A DNA stretch of 64,000 nucleotides from Avena insularis (lineage: Eukaryota > Streptophyta > Magnoliopsida > Poales > Poaceae), in the NCBI GenBank assembly GCA_023614405.1, contig CM042687.1, positions 233,642,292-233,706,291 on the forward strand, written 5' to 3'. Positions 44,807 through 57,700 of this stretch are shown piece by piece (positions within the stretch are counted from its first letter, which is position 1; the number at the start of each line of letters is the position of its first letter). The translations under genes and the position numbers were made by a program. The notes below the pieces were generated by a model. The model searched no databases. It was not told the DNA's origin and worked only from the letters and a program-made list of their open reading frames with translations.

Positions 44807-47800
44807 TGTCAACACCCGTATTTTTAATCCCAGATGCCTGTTATGCCATACATCGCAATCCCAGGATTACCATTTTTGCGAGACATAACAGAATTGTATA
44901 CCATAGTACATCATCCATTACAACCGTACATAAGTTCTTACACAAATAGGGATCTCATGATCCAGTTCTTAATACAACATCAAGCAGCGTAATACGTAAT
45001 AATAACGGTAGCATGGGCGAAGCTCCATCTTCGGGTTCACAGGCAATGCTGACGATGGGAGATGATCCTAGTTGTCGTAACCTTCCTGGGGTCCATCCTC
45101 CAGGTACTCCTCTTCATAGTCTGGCCATGGGAATAGCCACGGACAAAGCCATGAGTACTCTTTAAGTACTCGCAAACTAATACTAACAAGTAAAGGGGGG
45201 GTGGATAATAGGACATTAGGCTCTAGGGTTCTTTTGCAAAAGCCAGGTTTATCTCTACTAAGTTTAGGAGCACGGATGCTAGTTGAAGTTTTATAACACC
45301 TAAATGGGAACTTGTATTTCATATCACAACCCTGTTGTGGTCAAGTCAAAGTCTTACTTCATTTCATAAGTCATTTTGAAAAGTCTGACGGGGGAACAGT
45401 ATGGCCACTCCAACTGTCCATAACCGCGGACGCGGCTATTCGAATAGTTTGACACTATGCAAAGACTATACACTTTCACCACAACATTCTATACATCCGT
45501 TAGGAACAAATCCTGAATTCACCATACTTAGTATGCGGATAATCAATCCTAACCTTTCAATTACACGCCCTAGTATAAGCACCTCTCCTGTGAGTTTGGC
45601 CTCCCAACCATGACCAACTATCATCTTGGGTACTGCACAGGTGGACAATCTTCACAAGGTAGCCTCAGCTAAAACCTTGGCCGTGAGGGAACTGATACTA
45701 AGGTATATAAGTTTCCAATCAAGCCCTACCCAATCTTTGGGTATTGTGGTTGTACGATAAAATTGGAATGGTATCGCATCCAGACAACCATCAGTTTTAT
45801 AAAGGGCTAAGGCTCATGCCTCATCATTTTCATCACCAAAATCATCAAGTGTTCGGAAACACATGTCTAAAACATTTCAATAGAATGATCCATCATTCCA
45901 AGGTTTTCATAACCACTTTTCCACCAAGTATTCCCATCTAAGGCTGATCAAGTTTTATGCTTAGCACCAGCATCTACAGGTGGGGGTAAGCACTGATGAG
46001 GGGTGGTAAACTAGTGGAGTTTTAACTAAGTTCAATCTCATGCCTTAGGATGACATCAAGATTATCTAGCTTAGGCCAAATTTTATGCTCTTTATGCAAC
46101 CTTCAAGTATCCTTCTAGTATCTACCATTTATTCTAGTCAAATCTAAGTAAGAGCTTTGATAAAGAAATAAAGTAATCAATCTGGTAAGCAAAACTAGGA
46201 TTGGTTTATCAAGTGGATATGATCACATATGCTTAAGGCATATAGTGGGCATAGTAACAAGTAGTGGTTTATTGCATCAGTAGAGTATCTTGCAAGTGTT
46301 AGCTTGCACATTCACTAGTAGTATTAGGCTTGCATTAGTGTCAATATAAGCTTGCAAGTATTGGCTTGCATAGGTATAGTATCAGCTTGCCTTGAGCAGA
46401 GCAGTGGTTGAAGTTCTCCTCGGCTTCTTCTTCGTAGAATCCTCCTTCCTCCTCGTATCCTTGGTCGGTACTAGCGTCTATAAATAAATACGAGGTACAC
46501 AATCACCAAACAATACTTAACTACTTGCAATCATCACACACAAGGGTCCTATAGATGATCTAACATCATCTCTAACATTACAGGATTAAGGCTTGGTTTA
46601 ATTCCTTTTATTTTTAGAAAAGTAATTTCTACTCATTGAAAACCTATTTAAGATTTAATATTCTCCAAACCAAACATGGGATCATGTTGACACATGTCAT
46701 CACCACATATTTTAGTCCATGGGAATATGATTTAAAGTGGTGTCACAATTTAATAAGGTTTTACCCTTTTATTTTAATTAAATAAAGTGACTTGAAATGT
46801 GTATGTAGCATTCTTTTATTATTTGAACCTTATTTCTGTAAGTAAACCTATATGTTTTTATATATTCTGAAAGGTATGGTTAAATGTGATTTTTGAGAGT
46901 TGGAATCAACTCAAAAGCTATTATGGTTTAAATTTGAAAAATGATTGAATGTAGAAAAGCTTCTGCCTTGTTATTTTTACCATGGGTGATCTATAGATCC
47001 AGTGACTTGAATCCAACGGGCTTGGATTCATCATTCCCAGACCTTTCTAACAAAATTAGTTTCATCCAATTTGGTGCACTGAATCGACCTGGGTTGATTT
47101 TTGAAATTGGGTACAGAAGTGTGTTTGAAATTAAATGGAAAAGGTTTAATTCAAATAATTGGGCTGCGCGGGAAAAGTTAACGGGCCGGCCTGCTAAGCG
47201 TAGCGCTTCCGCGGGCTGCTTAAGTGGCTATCCCCACTCGTCAGTGAGACAGGGGTGCGAAGCGGTCTGGGGCGATGTGGGTCGTTCGATCTGGTTCTAA
47301 TCCAACAGCTGAGAGTCATCGTCGACGTTGGACAACGCCGGCGAGACAGAAACATAGCGCGGCCAGTGGGGGTTGCTGGGGGCTCACCGGGGTGCAGGCG
47401 AGGGTCGGCGAGGCGGACAAACGACGAAGTTGACGACGGCGAACTCAGGGGTGGTCGCGGCAGCTCCTGGGGTGGACGAAATCGATGGCGCCCTTCTTCT
47501 CCGGAGGCGGCGGGCTCCGGTGAAATTCTGGCGATGCACTGCTCGCCTTGCTCCGGGACTGAGGTGGGGTGGTTCTGGGTGAGAGAGGAGTGGAATGGTG
47601 TGAAGAATTCGAGCGGGGGAGTCCTCTATTTATAGTCTCGACGGTGAGACCGAACGGCATGGGCGGGCGACGGTGGCGACATGGCTACGGGCTGCTAGAG
47701 GCATGGCCGGCGGTGGAGAACGCTTGGTGGTCTCCTGGCGATGCTCTAAGGCTTTAATGCGCTTGTAGGGGCGGTGCGGTTTGGTCTGGAACACACGATG

Positions 47801-48903
47801 CTATGCGCGGCAGAGGCCGCGTCTTCGACGGCGAGCAGTGGCTATGCGTCACGGGGCGGCGAACGGGGATGTCTCACGGTCTCCTGCGTCGGTGGCGATC
47901 ATGTATGCACGCAGCAAGGGCGGCGCGCGGTCTGTGGGCTTCGGTCGAGGGTGGCGCTCTGGCGCATGCTCGGCACGGTTGGCAGAGGCACGGGCGCGGC
48001 GTTCCTGGGTGCTCTGGTCGGTGTCTTCGAGGCAGGGCTGGTCGAGAGGGGGCGGTGAGGCATGGGTGATCTCCCAGACAAGGTTGGCATGGCTAGTTTC
48101 TCTCCTAGCTTGCTGTCTTCACTGGGGTGGCAAGGGTGGCTTCGGCTGTTCACCATTGATGGTTTTGGCAAGCTCACAGTGATGCTAGTACTTGGTTAAT
48201 CTTGCTAGATGATCTACTGAGCTGGTTGTGAGCTAGATAGGGAACCAGTTAGGCTCAAAACACTGCACACTATAGTGTTTTGATTTTGTTTGATTTGTGT
48301 CTGCCAAGTGTTTGATGAAATGGCCGTATGAATTCAAGTTTTTAATTTTGAAAATATTTTTGGTGTGTGTGCTAGGTTGGTGCTGGTGAGTCTGCAGATG
48401 CTTGGGTTTTGAAAGTTGAGCTTGTTTGAGTGGTTTTTGAAAAAGTGGGATCTTCCCATATGATAAAGATTTAATTTTGAATTGTCATTTAAACTATGCA
48501 TTTAAAAGTTTCTGGATGATCAGAAAGTGGGCCTTGATACTTTGTTATGAGTACAATAAAGGGGTGCAAAGATCCAGAAAAGTTTCTGTTAGTTTCTGAA
48601 AGTTTGAGACAGCCAAAGTAGGCATGGGAGTTAAATTGGTCAAAATGACCATTCCTTTATTTTATTTGTTTTGATTTACTTGTCTTTGGGAAAAGTGTGG
48701 GAAATGTTTTAGATGATGTTTATTTCACCTAAGAATTATTTTACAAGCAAGGAAACATACCAACAAGGTGGTTCAAAAGAATTTCAATTTCAATGCGTAC
48801 TCACATGCATGCTTTCATAATTTTATTTAGAAAAGTTTTTGTTAACCCTAATTTTGATGATTAGAGTTTGATGATCCAAGTTCAATGATTTTGGGATGTT
48901 ACA
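44807..48903 (-). repeat. Element B 3' LTR (4,097 bp)
   Basis: Plus-strand ends are TGTCAACACCCG and GGGATGTTACA. It matches 54719-58819 throughout, and more distantly the solo LTR at 25771-29768. A GC-rich block occupies about 47,160-48,180 and has overlapping open frames on both strands, which I take as leader sequence, not genes. Confidence 0.93.
47626..47635 (-). promoter_or_regulatory. TATA box, element B 3' LTR
   Basis: Minus-strand CTATAAATAG at the border of the GC-rich leader; identical in the 5' LTR (57542-57551), with a near match in the solo LTR. It places transcription start near 47,600 and gives a U3 of about 1.3 kb and an R-U5 of about 2.8 kb. Confidence 0.65.
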
Positions 48904-48918
48904 AACCTTCCCCCCTTA
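48904..48918 (-). other. Element B polypurine tract
   Basis: On the minus strand it reads TAAGGGGGGAAGGTT, directly before TGTAACATCCC. Confidence 0.88.
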
Positions 48919-48962
48919 AACAAAATATTGTCTCGAGATTTGAAAAAGGACGAAAAGATTAC

Positions 48963-51900
48963 CTAGGATTTGAAGAGATCGGGAAACTCCGTCCTGATGT
49001 GATCTTCGCGCTCCCAGGTAGCTTCCTCTTCCGTGAGGTTGCTCCACTAAATCTTGAGAAACTTGATGCTTCGGGTTCGGGTAGTTCGAAAAGATTCTTC
49101 CAAAATACGGATGGGTAATTCAAGATAGGTTAGGTCATCATTGATCTCTGTGGTCCGATGGTCGATATTCTTGAACACTTCGGTCTTCTCTGGGACTTCG
49201 AGACACTTGCGAAGTAATGAGATATGGAACACATTGTGCACGGCTGACATCTCTTCGGGTAGTTCCAATTGATACGATACTTCTCCTCAACGGTTCAGGA
49301 TCTTGAAAGGTCTGATATATCTGGGGGCTAACTTTCCTTTGAGTTGGAAACGCTGCATTCCCTTCAATGGCGACACTTTCAGATAAACAAAATCTCCTAT
49401 GTTGAAGGCGAGGTCTCTACGTCTCTTGTCGGCGTAACTCTTTTGTCTGGATTGGGCTGTCTTGAGGTGCTCACGAATCTTGTGAACCTTCTCTTCTGCT
49501 TCTCGCAGGATGCCGGGTCCAAAAATCTGACTCTCTCCTACTTCCGACCAGTTCAAAGGGGTGCGACACTTCCTTCCGTACATGAATTCAAATGGGGCCA
49601 TTTGCAAACTGGCTTGATAACTGTTGTTGTACAAAAATTCTGCAAACGGCAGACAATCTTCCCACTTGGATCCATATTCTAACACACATGCTCTCAGCAT
49701 ATCTTCGAGTATTTGATTTACTCGCTCCGTTTGTCCATCGGTCTGAGGGTGATAAGCGGTACTGAAATCTAAGCGGGTTCCTAAACCTTCTTGGACTTTC
49801 TTCCAGAATCTCGAGGTAAACTGAGTTCCTCGATCCGATATGATGTTCTTGGGGACTCCATGCAAACTAACGATTCTAGCGATGCACAACTCTTCTAGCT
49901 TCGAACTCTGATAGGTGGTTTTAACGGGCAAGAAATGGGCGACTTTGGACAATATGTCCACTATGACCCAGATAGAGTCATTTCCCCTAGTAGAACTAGG
50001 CAGTCTAGTGATGAAGTCCATTCCAACGGAATCCCATTTCCATTTCGGAATCTGCAAGGGTTGCAACAATCCAGCGGGACTTTGATGTCCTGCCTTGACT
50101 TGCTGACAAATATCACACTTGGCGATATAGCTTCCGATTTCTCTTTTCATCTTATGCCACCAAAATTGCTCCTTCAAATCTGGATACATCTTAGTTCCTC
50201 TGGGATGGATAGAATAAAGAGTATCATGAGCTTCCTTCAGAATAACTTCTTTCAACTCAGAATCTGCTGGTACACAAATGCGTCCTTTGTACCACAAACC
50301 TTCTTCTTCGTCCTCGGTGAATCTGGGTACTTTGCTTGTACCAATACGATGCTTGATTCCGTCGATACTACCATTTCCTTTCTGCGCCTCTTTGATCTGA
50401 CTGATCAAAGTGGGTTGAAGTTCTATGCTAGCCAAAAATCCTCCGTTTACTAATTCCATTCGAAAATCTTCCATCTCTTTGTGCAAACTTGGTTGCTCCT
50501 TCAAAATCATGGAGTTCAAGTGGCACGGCAATCTGCTAAGGGCATCGTCTACCACGTTGGCTTTACCAAGGTGATAGTGAATGTCTCGTAATCCTTGATT
50601 AGCTCAATCCATCTTCTCGGCCTCATATTCAGCTCCTTCTGAGTGAATATATACTTTAGGCTCTTGTGATCCGTATAGATCTCACAACGGTTTCCCATCA
50701 GGTAATGTCTCCATGTCTTCAGGGCTAGAACTACGGCTGCGAGTTCGAGGTCATGGGTTGGGTAGTTTTGCTCATGTTGCCTCAGTTGTCGAGATAGATA
50801 TGATATAACTTTGCCTTCTTGCATTAGCACACATTCGAGACCGATCTTGGATGTGTCACAATACACATCGAAGGGCTTCGTGATATCCGGCATGATCAAG
50901 ATTGGGGTTGAAATCAATCTCCTCTTGAGTTCTTGAAAACTTGCTTCACATTTGTCGGTCCATTCAAACTTCTTGTCCTTCTTTAGCAATTGGGTCATGG
51001 GTCTGGCGATACTAGAGAATCCTTCTACGAATTTGCGGTAATATCCCGCCAATCTGAGAAATGCACGAACTTGGGTTTGAGTGGTTGGGGCTTGCCAATC
51101 TTCTACATCTTTCACTTTGGCAGGGTCAACGGCAATTCCTCCGGCTAATACAATGTGACCGAGGAATCCTACCTCCTGTAACCAGAATTCACATTTGCTA
51201 AACTTTGCATACAGCTGATGCTCTCTAAGGGTTCCAAGAATGGTCCTTAGGTGTAGCTCATATTCTTCTTCTGATTTGGAATAAATCAGAATGTCATCGA
51301 TGAAAACAACGACAAACTTATCCAGGAAGTCCATAAAAATCTTATTCATGAGATTCATGAAATAAGCAAGGGCATTGGTTAGTCTGAAAGACATGACTGT
51401 ATACTCATACAATCCATATCTGGTGGTAAAGGCAGTCTTTGGAATATCCTATGCACGAATTTTGAGTTGATGATAGCCAGTTCTAAGATCAATCTTAGAG
51501 AACACTTTGGCACCGGTCAACTGATCAAACAAATCTTCTATCTTGGGCAAGGGGTACTTGTTTTTGATGGTGCCATCATCAACTTCCGATAATCCGTACA
51601 CAAATGGTTACCTCCATCCTTCTTGTCCACAAACAAGAAAGGTGATCTCCAAGGTGACGCACTTGGTTGAATCAATCCAATTTCTAGCATGGAATCCAGT
51701 TGCTTCTTCAGTTCTGCTAGCTCTGACGGGTTCATACTATATGGTCTCTGGCTATGGGTCCAGTTCCGGGGATTATTTCGATGATAAACTCGATATCCCG
51801 ATCTGGGGGCATACCGGGCAAAACATCTGGAAATACATCGGGGTATTCACAGACTATCCGGACTTGGTCAATGGTAGGTTGGGCTATACTCTTGTTGCAT

Positions 51901-52519
51901 TTGAATTGGTGAGGTAAGGTTTCAGATATATGCTCGACTGATATTCCCAAAGATCGGTCATGGTTATGGCTTTCTTGGCACAGTCAATCAATCCTTTATG
52001 TTTGGACATCCAATCCATCCCTAGTACTACTTCCAAACCTTTAGTTCCGAGTACTATCAGATTTGCATAAAAATCTATGCCATGGATTCGGATAGGGACG
52101 GCTTTGCAAATTTGCCTAGCCTTAGTGGTTGATCCGAGAATTTGAACAATCATAACATGCTTCCGTTTGGTTGGTTGAATTTTACTAGTGCATGCAAATT
52201 CTTCGGTGACAAATGAGTGCGATGCACCAGAATCAAACAACACTCTTGCAAGTACTGAATTAACAGGAAACATACCCAGCACGACGTCTAGCACTTCCTG
52301 AGCTTCTTCAGCATGCATGAGAAAAAGACGGCCGTTGCGGTTGAGTGAATTCCCTGGGGCAAATCTTCTTCCTGGCTGAACACGACGCTGCTGCTGAGCT
52401 GGGACATTGGCATTGGGGGTTGTAGCATTCTTCTTGTTGGGGCACTCGTTGGAATAGTGGCCTTTATTTCCACAGTCATAACAAGTCACTTGCGACTTGT
52501 GCTTTGCTGCTACAGGCAC
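48963..52519 (-). pseudogene. Element B pol: zinc knuckle, protease, reverse transcriptase, RNase H, integrase, chromodomain
   Basis: In order on the minus strand: CCHC knuckle (CYDCGNKGHYSNEC, from the end of gag); protease FDSGASHSF; reverse transcriptase with the intact box FIDDILIYS (about 51,290); RNase H with [20 protein letters not shown] and TDHKSL; integrase with HHCC finger (HDTLYSIHP ... CDICQQVK) and all three catalytic residues (GMDFITRLP, SDRGTQFTS, DGQTERVNQ); and a chromodomain (EEATWEREDHIRTEFPDLF) ending at a TAG at 48963-48965. Breaks: frame changes near 51,925, 51,740, 51,580 and 50,550, a TAG near 51,450 and one inside the chromodomain near 49,045. The chromodomain is thought to guide integration to particular chromatin. 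The domain set is complete, so the family was autonomous, but this copy is not. Confidence 0.9.
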
Positions 52520-53499
52520 AGCATTGCTTCTAGTCCTAGGGCAGTGTTGGTGTTGGCCATAGCATTGTTGTTGTTGAATTTGGGTGGGGCACGATTGAAA
52601 TTGTTAGCGTTGCCGGGGTTGTTGTGATTTCCTCCGGGCCTAGGGTTTCCACGGTTGTGCTAGGTCGGACGATTCATCGGGGGTCTGTTGGTTCTTGGGG
52701 AAAATCCTGGAGATGGGTTGGGGCGATACTTTGGGGTCTGATGGGTTCCTGGTTGATGCATCATGTGACGCTTGCGGTTCTCATTGGCTTGGTTGATCTT
52801 TCCTTCCATCTGGATAGCAGAGTCAACAAGGGCTTCAATATCCGCAAAGGGGATATTGACTAACACTGTCTGCATCTCGTCATGCAAACCATTCAGGAAT
52901 CTTTCTTTCTTCTTGGCTTCGGTGTCGATCTCATTCAGGGCATACCTAGCTAATGACAAGAATTTGTCACGGTATTCCACTACAGTCATCCTTCCTTGCT
53001 TCAGCTCTCTGAACTCGTCTCTCATTCTCTTGATCAAACCTGGTGGTACATGGGTTCTGCTAAGCTTGACCTTGAATCCTTCCCAGGTCATCATCTGGCC
53101 TCCGGTCATTGCGCGAACACTGTTCCACCATGCCCTGGCATCTCCAACTAGATAGTGGGTGGCGAACAGAACTTTCTCGTTGGCTTCCACTCCGGCGACT
53201 TCTAGGTTATTTTCCATGGTTTGCAGCCAATCATCGGCGTCTAGGGGTTCTTCTGACTTAGTGAAAACAGGTGGGCTGGTATTCTGGAAATTCTTGAGCT
53301 TAGATCCATGGTTGTCTTGATTTCCATGGACTTGCTTGTTGTGGGCAAGCTGGGCTATCTGCTGAAGGGTGGCTAGGTTGGCTTGACATTCCGCTCTTTC
53401 AGCTTCGCGGTCAGAAGTTAACATTTGCAGTATCTGCAACATCGGGTCCGGGGATGAACCACTTACTCCACGTGGCATCTGAAGATTGAGATAGATCAT
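52520..53499 (-). pseudogene. Element B gag
   Basis: A near-complete gag of 279 codons runs to a TAG at 52660. The true start is probably the Met seven residues in (MPRGVSGSSPDPMLQ). The retrotransposon gag domain is clear at about residues 100-195 (THYLVGDARAWWNSV, MTWEGFKVKL, ELKQGRMTVVEYRDKF, ERFLNGLHDEM). After the stop, the same frame continues with an Asn/Pro-rich linker until a frameshift near 52,535 that leads into the zinc knuckle. The product would form the particle. It is the best preserved coding segment in the window. Confidence 0.88.
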
Positions 53500-53700
53500 G
53501 AGAAAAGAGGGAAATTTCTAAGGTTTTGGGTCTTTGAAAAACATTTAAAGTTCTAGCAACTTGCTTTTTCATTTATTCATTCATAGCACACGATACAACA
53601 CACACCACAACAAAGGAAAGCAGATGGTTTTAAGAACCATTCTGAGAACTACGATACAGTGGGACCGAATACTACTCACTACGCTAGTGCTCAGGTGCTA

Positions 53701-54488
53701 CTACTCCTCGGAATCTGTGGCTTCATCAGCCTCATCATCATCGATGAAGGCGAAATCGTCTTCATCGGTGAAGAAGTCCATAGCATGATCTTCCAGGAAA
53801 TCATCATCATCACTGAGATAGGAGTAGGGGTCTCCACGAAGATCCTCTCTGGCATTCTCCCTTTCCACCAACTACATATCTCTCTCGTGGATGGTCTCCT
53901 CCAAAGATGAGATGTGGTGGCGAAGACGGGCAATGATGCGCTCCTTCTTGTCGAGCTGACGGCGGCGAGACTTGCGATCTTTTGCTAGCATGGCGATGGT
54001 TTGGTCCTTCGTCTTGATGATGGCAGACTTGTGGTTGGAGTAGTCACGGCAGTTGTCTAACTCCTGCTGACGATCGCACATCATGAAGCTAAGGTGGTCC
54101 AATTGAGTCTTCAGCTCAGGGTGGTATGGGGCTTCCAGTGGTTGTCCATTAGCATCACGCCTTGGGCAAAACTCAAAGAGAGTACCCTTGATCTTATTGA
54201 TGCTCTGCCCACACAGACGGGAAAGAGCTTCTTGCATGGCCCTAGCAAGTCCATCGAGCCAGTTGTTCTCTCTTAAGGTAAACTGAATTCCTTCCGCAGT
54301 GGGAGGTTCAATCTTTCCTCGGAGACTTGCAACAATTAGCCACTGCAGATCTTCTCCTCCTTGATCATTGAGCTGAGCTCAAGAACTCAAAAGTGACGCC
54401 CAAGTTCCGAAAGCTGATCCAAATCCCTCTCAAAGATAAGGTCTCCTCCATTCCCCAACTGATAAAACTTGTTGTACTTCACGTCCAT
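53701..54488 (-). pseudogene. Extra ORF upstream of gag, element B
   Basis: The ATG at 54486-54488 (MDVKYNKFYQLGNGGDL) is the first after the primer site. The reading breaks by a frameshift near 54,390, then continues with LQWLIVASLRGKIEPPTAEG and MQEALSRLCGQSINKIKG. A basic, coiled-coil-like stretch (AKDRKSRRRQLDKKERI) follows. After a TAG at 53872 an Asp/Glu-rich tail runs to 53701. Total about 260 codons. It is on the same strand as gag and ends about 200 bases before it. I do not know its function; similar proteins are, from memory, frequent as unannotated entries in Triticeae genomes. The basic coil plus acidic tail suggests a binding or scaffolding role, which is inference. The leader between it and the primer site (54,489-54,702) is non-coding. 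Confidence 0.65.
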
Positions 54489-54702
54489 CTATAAGAATAT
54501 AGGATGAGTAAGTTAGTAGAGTGATCAAGTGTGTCAAAATTTTATGTATTTTGCAAGAGTTTTTGAGGAACATGAATTTTCATGAAAGAATCAAAGGGAT
54601 AAGAATGAGAATAAGTTTTTGTAAATATTTGTTTTCTTTGGTTTTGAAACTAAGTTTTTGATTCAAACGTCCAGTCTAACTAGGGTCTCCTATGGTTAGG
54701 AT

Positions 54703-54715
54703 GGCTCTGATACCA
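54703..54715 (-). other. Element B primer binding site
   Basis: On the minus strand it reads TGGTATCAGAGCC, complementary to the initiator-Met tRNA 3' end, three bases from the 5' LTR. Confidence 0.88.
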
Positions 54716-54718
54716 ACT

Positions 54719-57700
54719 TGTCATCACCCGGATTTTTAATCCCAGATGCCTGTTATGCCATATATCGCAATACTAGGATTACCATTTTTGTGAGACATAA
54801 CAGAATTGGATACCATAGTTCATCATCCATTACAACCGTACATAAGTTCTTACACAAATAGGGATCTCATGATCCAGTTCTTAATACAACATCAAGCAGC
54901 GTAATACGTAATAATAACGGTAGCATGGGCGAAGCTCCATCTTCGGGTTCACAGGCAATGCTGACGATGGGAGATGATCCTAGTTGTCGTAACCTTCCTG
55001 GGTCCATCCTCCAGGTACTCCTCTTCATAGTCTGGCCATGGGAATAGCCAGGGACAAAGCCATGAGTACTCTTTAAGTACTCGCAAACTAATACTAACAA
55101 GTAAAGGGGGGTTTGGATAATAGGATATTAGGCTCTAGGGTTCTTTTGCAAAATCCAGGTTTATCTCTACTAAGTTTAGGAGCACGGATGATAGTTGATG
55201 TTTTATAACACCTAAATGGGAACTTGTATTTCATATCACAACCCTGTTGTGGTCAAGCCAAAGTCTTACTTCATTTCACAAGTCATTTGAAAAGTCTGAC
55301 GGGGGAACAGTATGGCCACTCCAACTGTCCATAACCGCGGACGCGGCTATTCGAATAGTTTGACACTTTGCAGAGATTATACACTTTCACCACAACATTC
55401 GATACATCTGTCAGGAACAAATCCTGAATTCACCATACTCATTATGCGGATAATCAATCCTAACCTTTCAATTACACGCCCTAGTATAAGCACCTCTCCT
55501 GTGAGTTTGGCCTCCCAACCATGACCAACTGTCATCTTGGGTACTACACAGGTGGACAATCTTCACAAGGTAGCCTCAGCTCAAACCTTGGCCGTGAGGG
55601 AACTGATACTAAGGTATATAAGTTTCCAGTCAAGCCCTACCCAATCTTCGGGAATTGTGGTTGTACGATAAAATTGGAATGGTATCGCATCCAGACAACC
55701 ACCAGGTTTATAAAGGGCTAAGGCTCATGCCTCATCATTTTCATCACCAAAATCATCAAGTGTTCGGAAACACATGTCTAAAACATTTCAATAGAATGAT
55801 CCATCATTCCAAGGTTTTCATAACCACTTTTCCACCAAGTATTCCCATCTAAAGCTGATCAAGTTTTATGCTTAGCACTAGCATCTACAGGTGGGGGTAA
55901 GCACTGCTGAGGGGTGGTAAACTAGTGGAGTTTTAACTAAGTTCAATCTCATGCCTTAGGATGACATCAAGATTATCTAGCTTAGGCCAAATTTTATGCT
56001 CTTTATGCAACCTTCAAGTATCCTTCTAGTATCTACCATTTATTATAGTAAACTCTAAGTAAGAGCTTTGATAAAGAAATAAAGTAATCAATCTAGTAAG
56101 CAAAACTAGGATTGGTTTATCAAGTGGATATGATCACATATGCTTAAGGCATATAGTGGGCATAGTAACAAGTAGTGGTTTGTTGCATCAGTAGAGTATC
56201 TTGCAAGTGTTAGCTTGCACATTCACTAGTAGTATTAGGCTTGCATTAGTGTTAATATAATCTTGCAAGTATTGGCTTACATAGGTATAGTATCAGCTTG
56301 CCTTGAACAGAGCAGTGGTTGAAGTTCTCCTTGGCTTCTTCTTCGTAGAATCCTCCTTCCTCCTCGTATCCTTGGTCGGTACTAGCGTCTATAAATAAAT
56401 ACGAGGTACACAATCACCAAACAATACTTAACTACTTGAAATCATCACACACACAAGGGTCCTATAGATGATCTAACATCATCTCTAACATTAGAGGATT
56501 AAGGCTTGGTTTAATTCCTTTTATTTTTAGAAAAGTAATTTCTACTCATTGAAAAACTACTTAAGATTTAATATTCTCCAAACCAAACATGGAATCATGT
56601 TGACACATGTCATCACCACATATTTTAGTCCATGGGAATATGATTTAAAGTGGTGTCACAATTTAATAAGGTTTTACCCTTTTATTTTAATTAAATAAAG
56701 TGACTAGAAATGCCTATGTAGCATTCTTTTATTACTTGAACCTTATTTCTGTAAGTAAACCTATATGTTTTTATATATTCCGAAAGGTATGGTTAAATGT
56801 GATTTTTGAGAGTTGGAATCAACTCAAAAGCTATTATGGTTTGAATTTGAAAAATGTTTGAGTGCAGAAAAGCTTCTGCCTTGTTATTTTTACCATGGGC
56901 GATCTATAGATCCACATGACTTGAATCCAACGGGCTTGGATTCAGCATTCCCAGACCGTTCTAACAAAATTAGTTTTGTTCAATTTGGTGCACTGAATCG
57001 ACCTGGGTTGATTTTTGAAATTGGGTACAGAAGTGTGTTTGAAATTAAATGGAAAATGTTTAATTCAAATAACTGGGCTGGGCAGGAAAAGTTAACGGGC
57101 CGGCCTGCTAAGCATAGCGCTTCCGCGGGCTGCTTAAGTGGCTGTCCCCACTCGTCAGTGAGACAGGGGGGTGCGAAGCGGTATGGGGCGATGTGGGTCG
57201 TTCGATCTGGTTCTAATCCAACGGCTGAGAGTCATCGTCGACGTTGGACAACGCCGGCGAGATAGAAACCTAGCACGGCCAGTGGGGGTTGCTGGGGGCT
57301 CACCGGGGTGCAGGCGAGGGTCGGCGAGGCGGGCGAACGACGAAGTCGACGAGGGCGAACTCAGGGGTGGTCGCGGCAGCTTCTGGGGTGGACGAAATCG
57401 ATGGCGCCCTTCTTCTCCAGAGGCGGTGGGCTCCGGTGAAATTCCAGCGATGCACTGCTCTCCTTGCTCCAGGACTGAGGTGGGGTGGTTCTGGGTCAGA
57501 GAGGAGTGGAATGGTGTGAAGAATTCGAGCGGGGGAGTCCTCTATTTATAGTCTCGACGGTGAGACCGAACGGCATGGGCGGGCAACGGTGGCAACATGG
57601 CTACGGGCTGCTAGAGGCATGGCCGGCGGTGGCGATCGCTTGGTGGTCTCCTGGCGATGCTCTACGGCTTTAATGCGCTTGTAGGGACGGTGCGGTTTGG

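Noticed and set aside
47255..48182. GC-rich ORFs up to 133 codons in element B's LTR, present again at 57,171-58,093.
   Set aside because: They repeat only because the LTR is repeated; several frames are open at once on both strands and no domain is recognisable.
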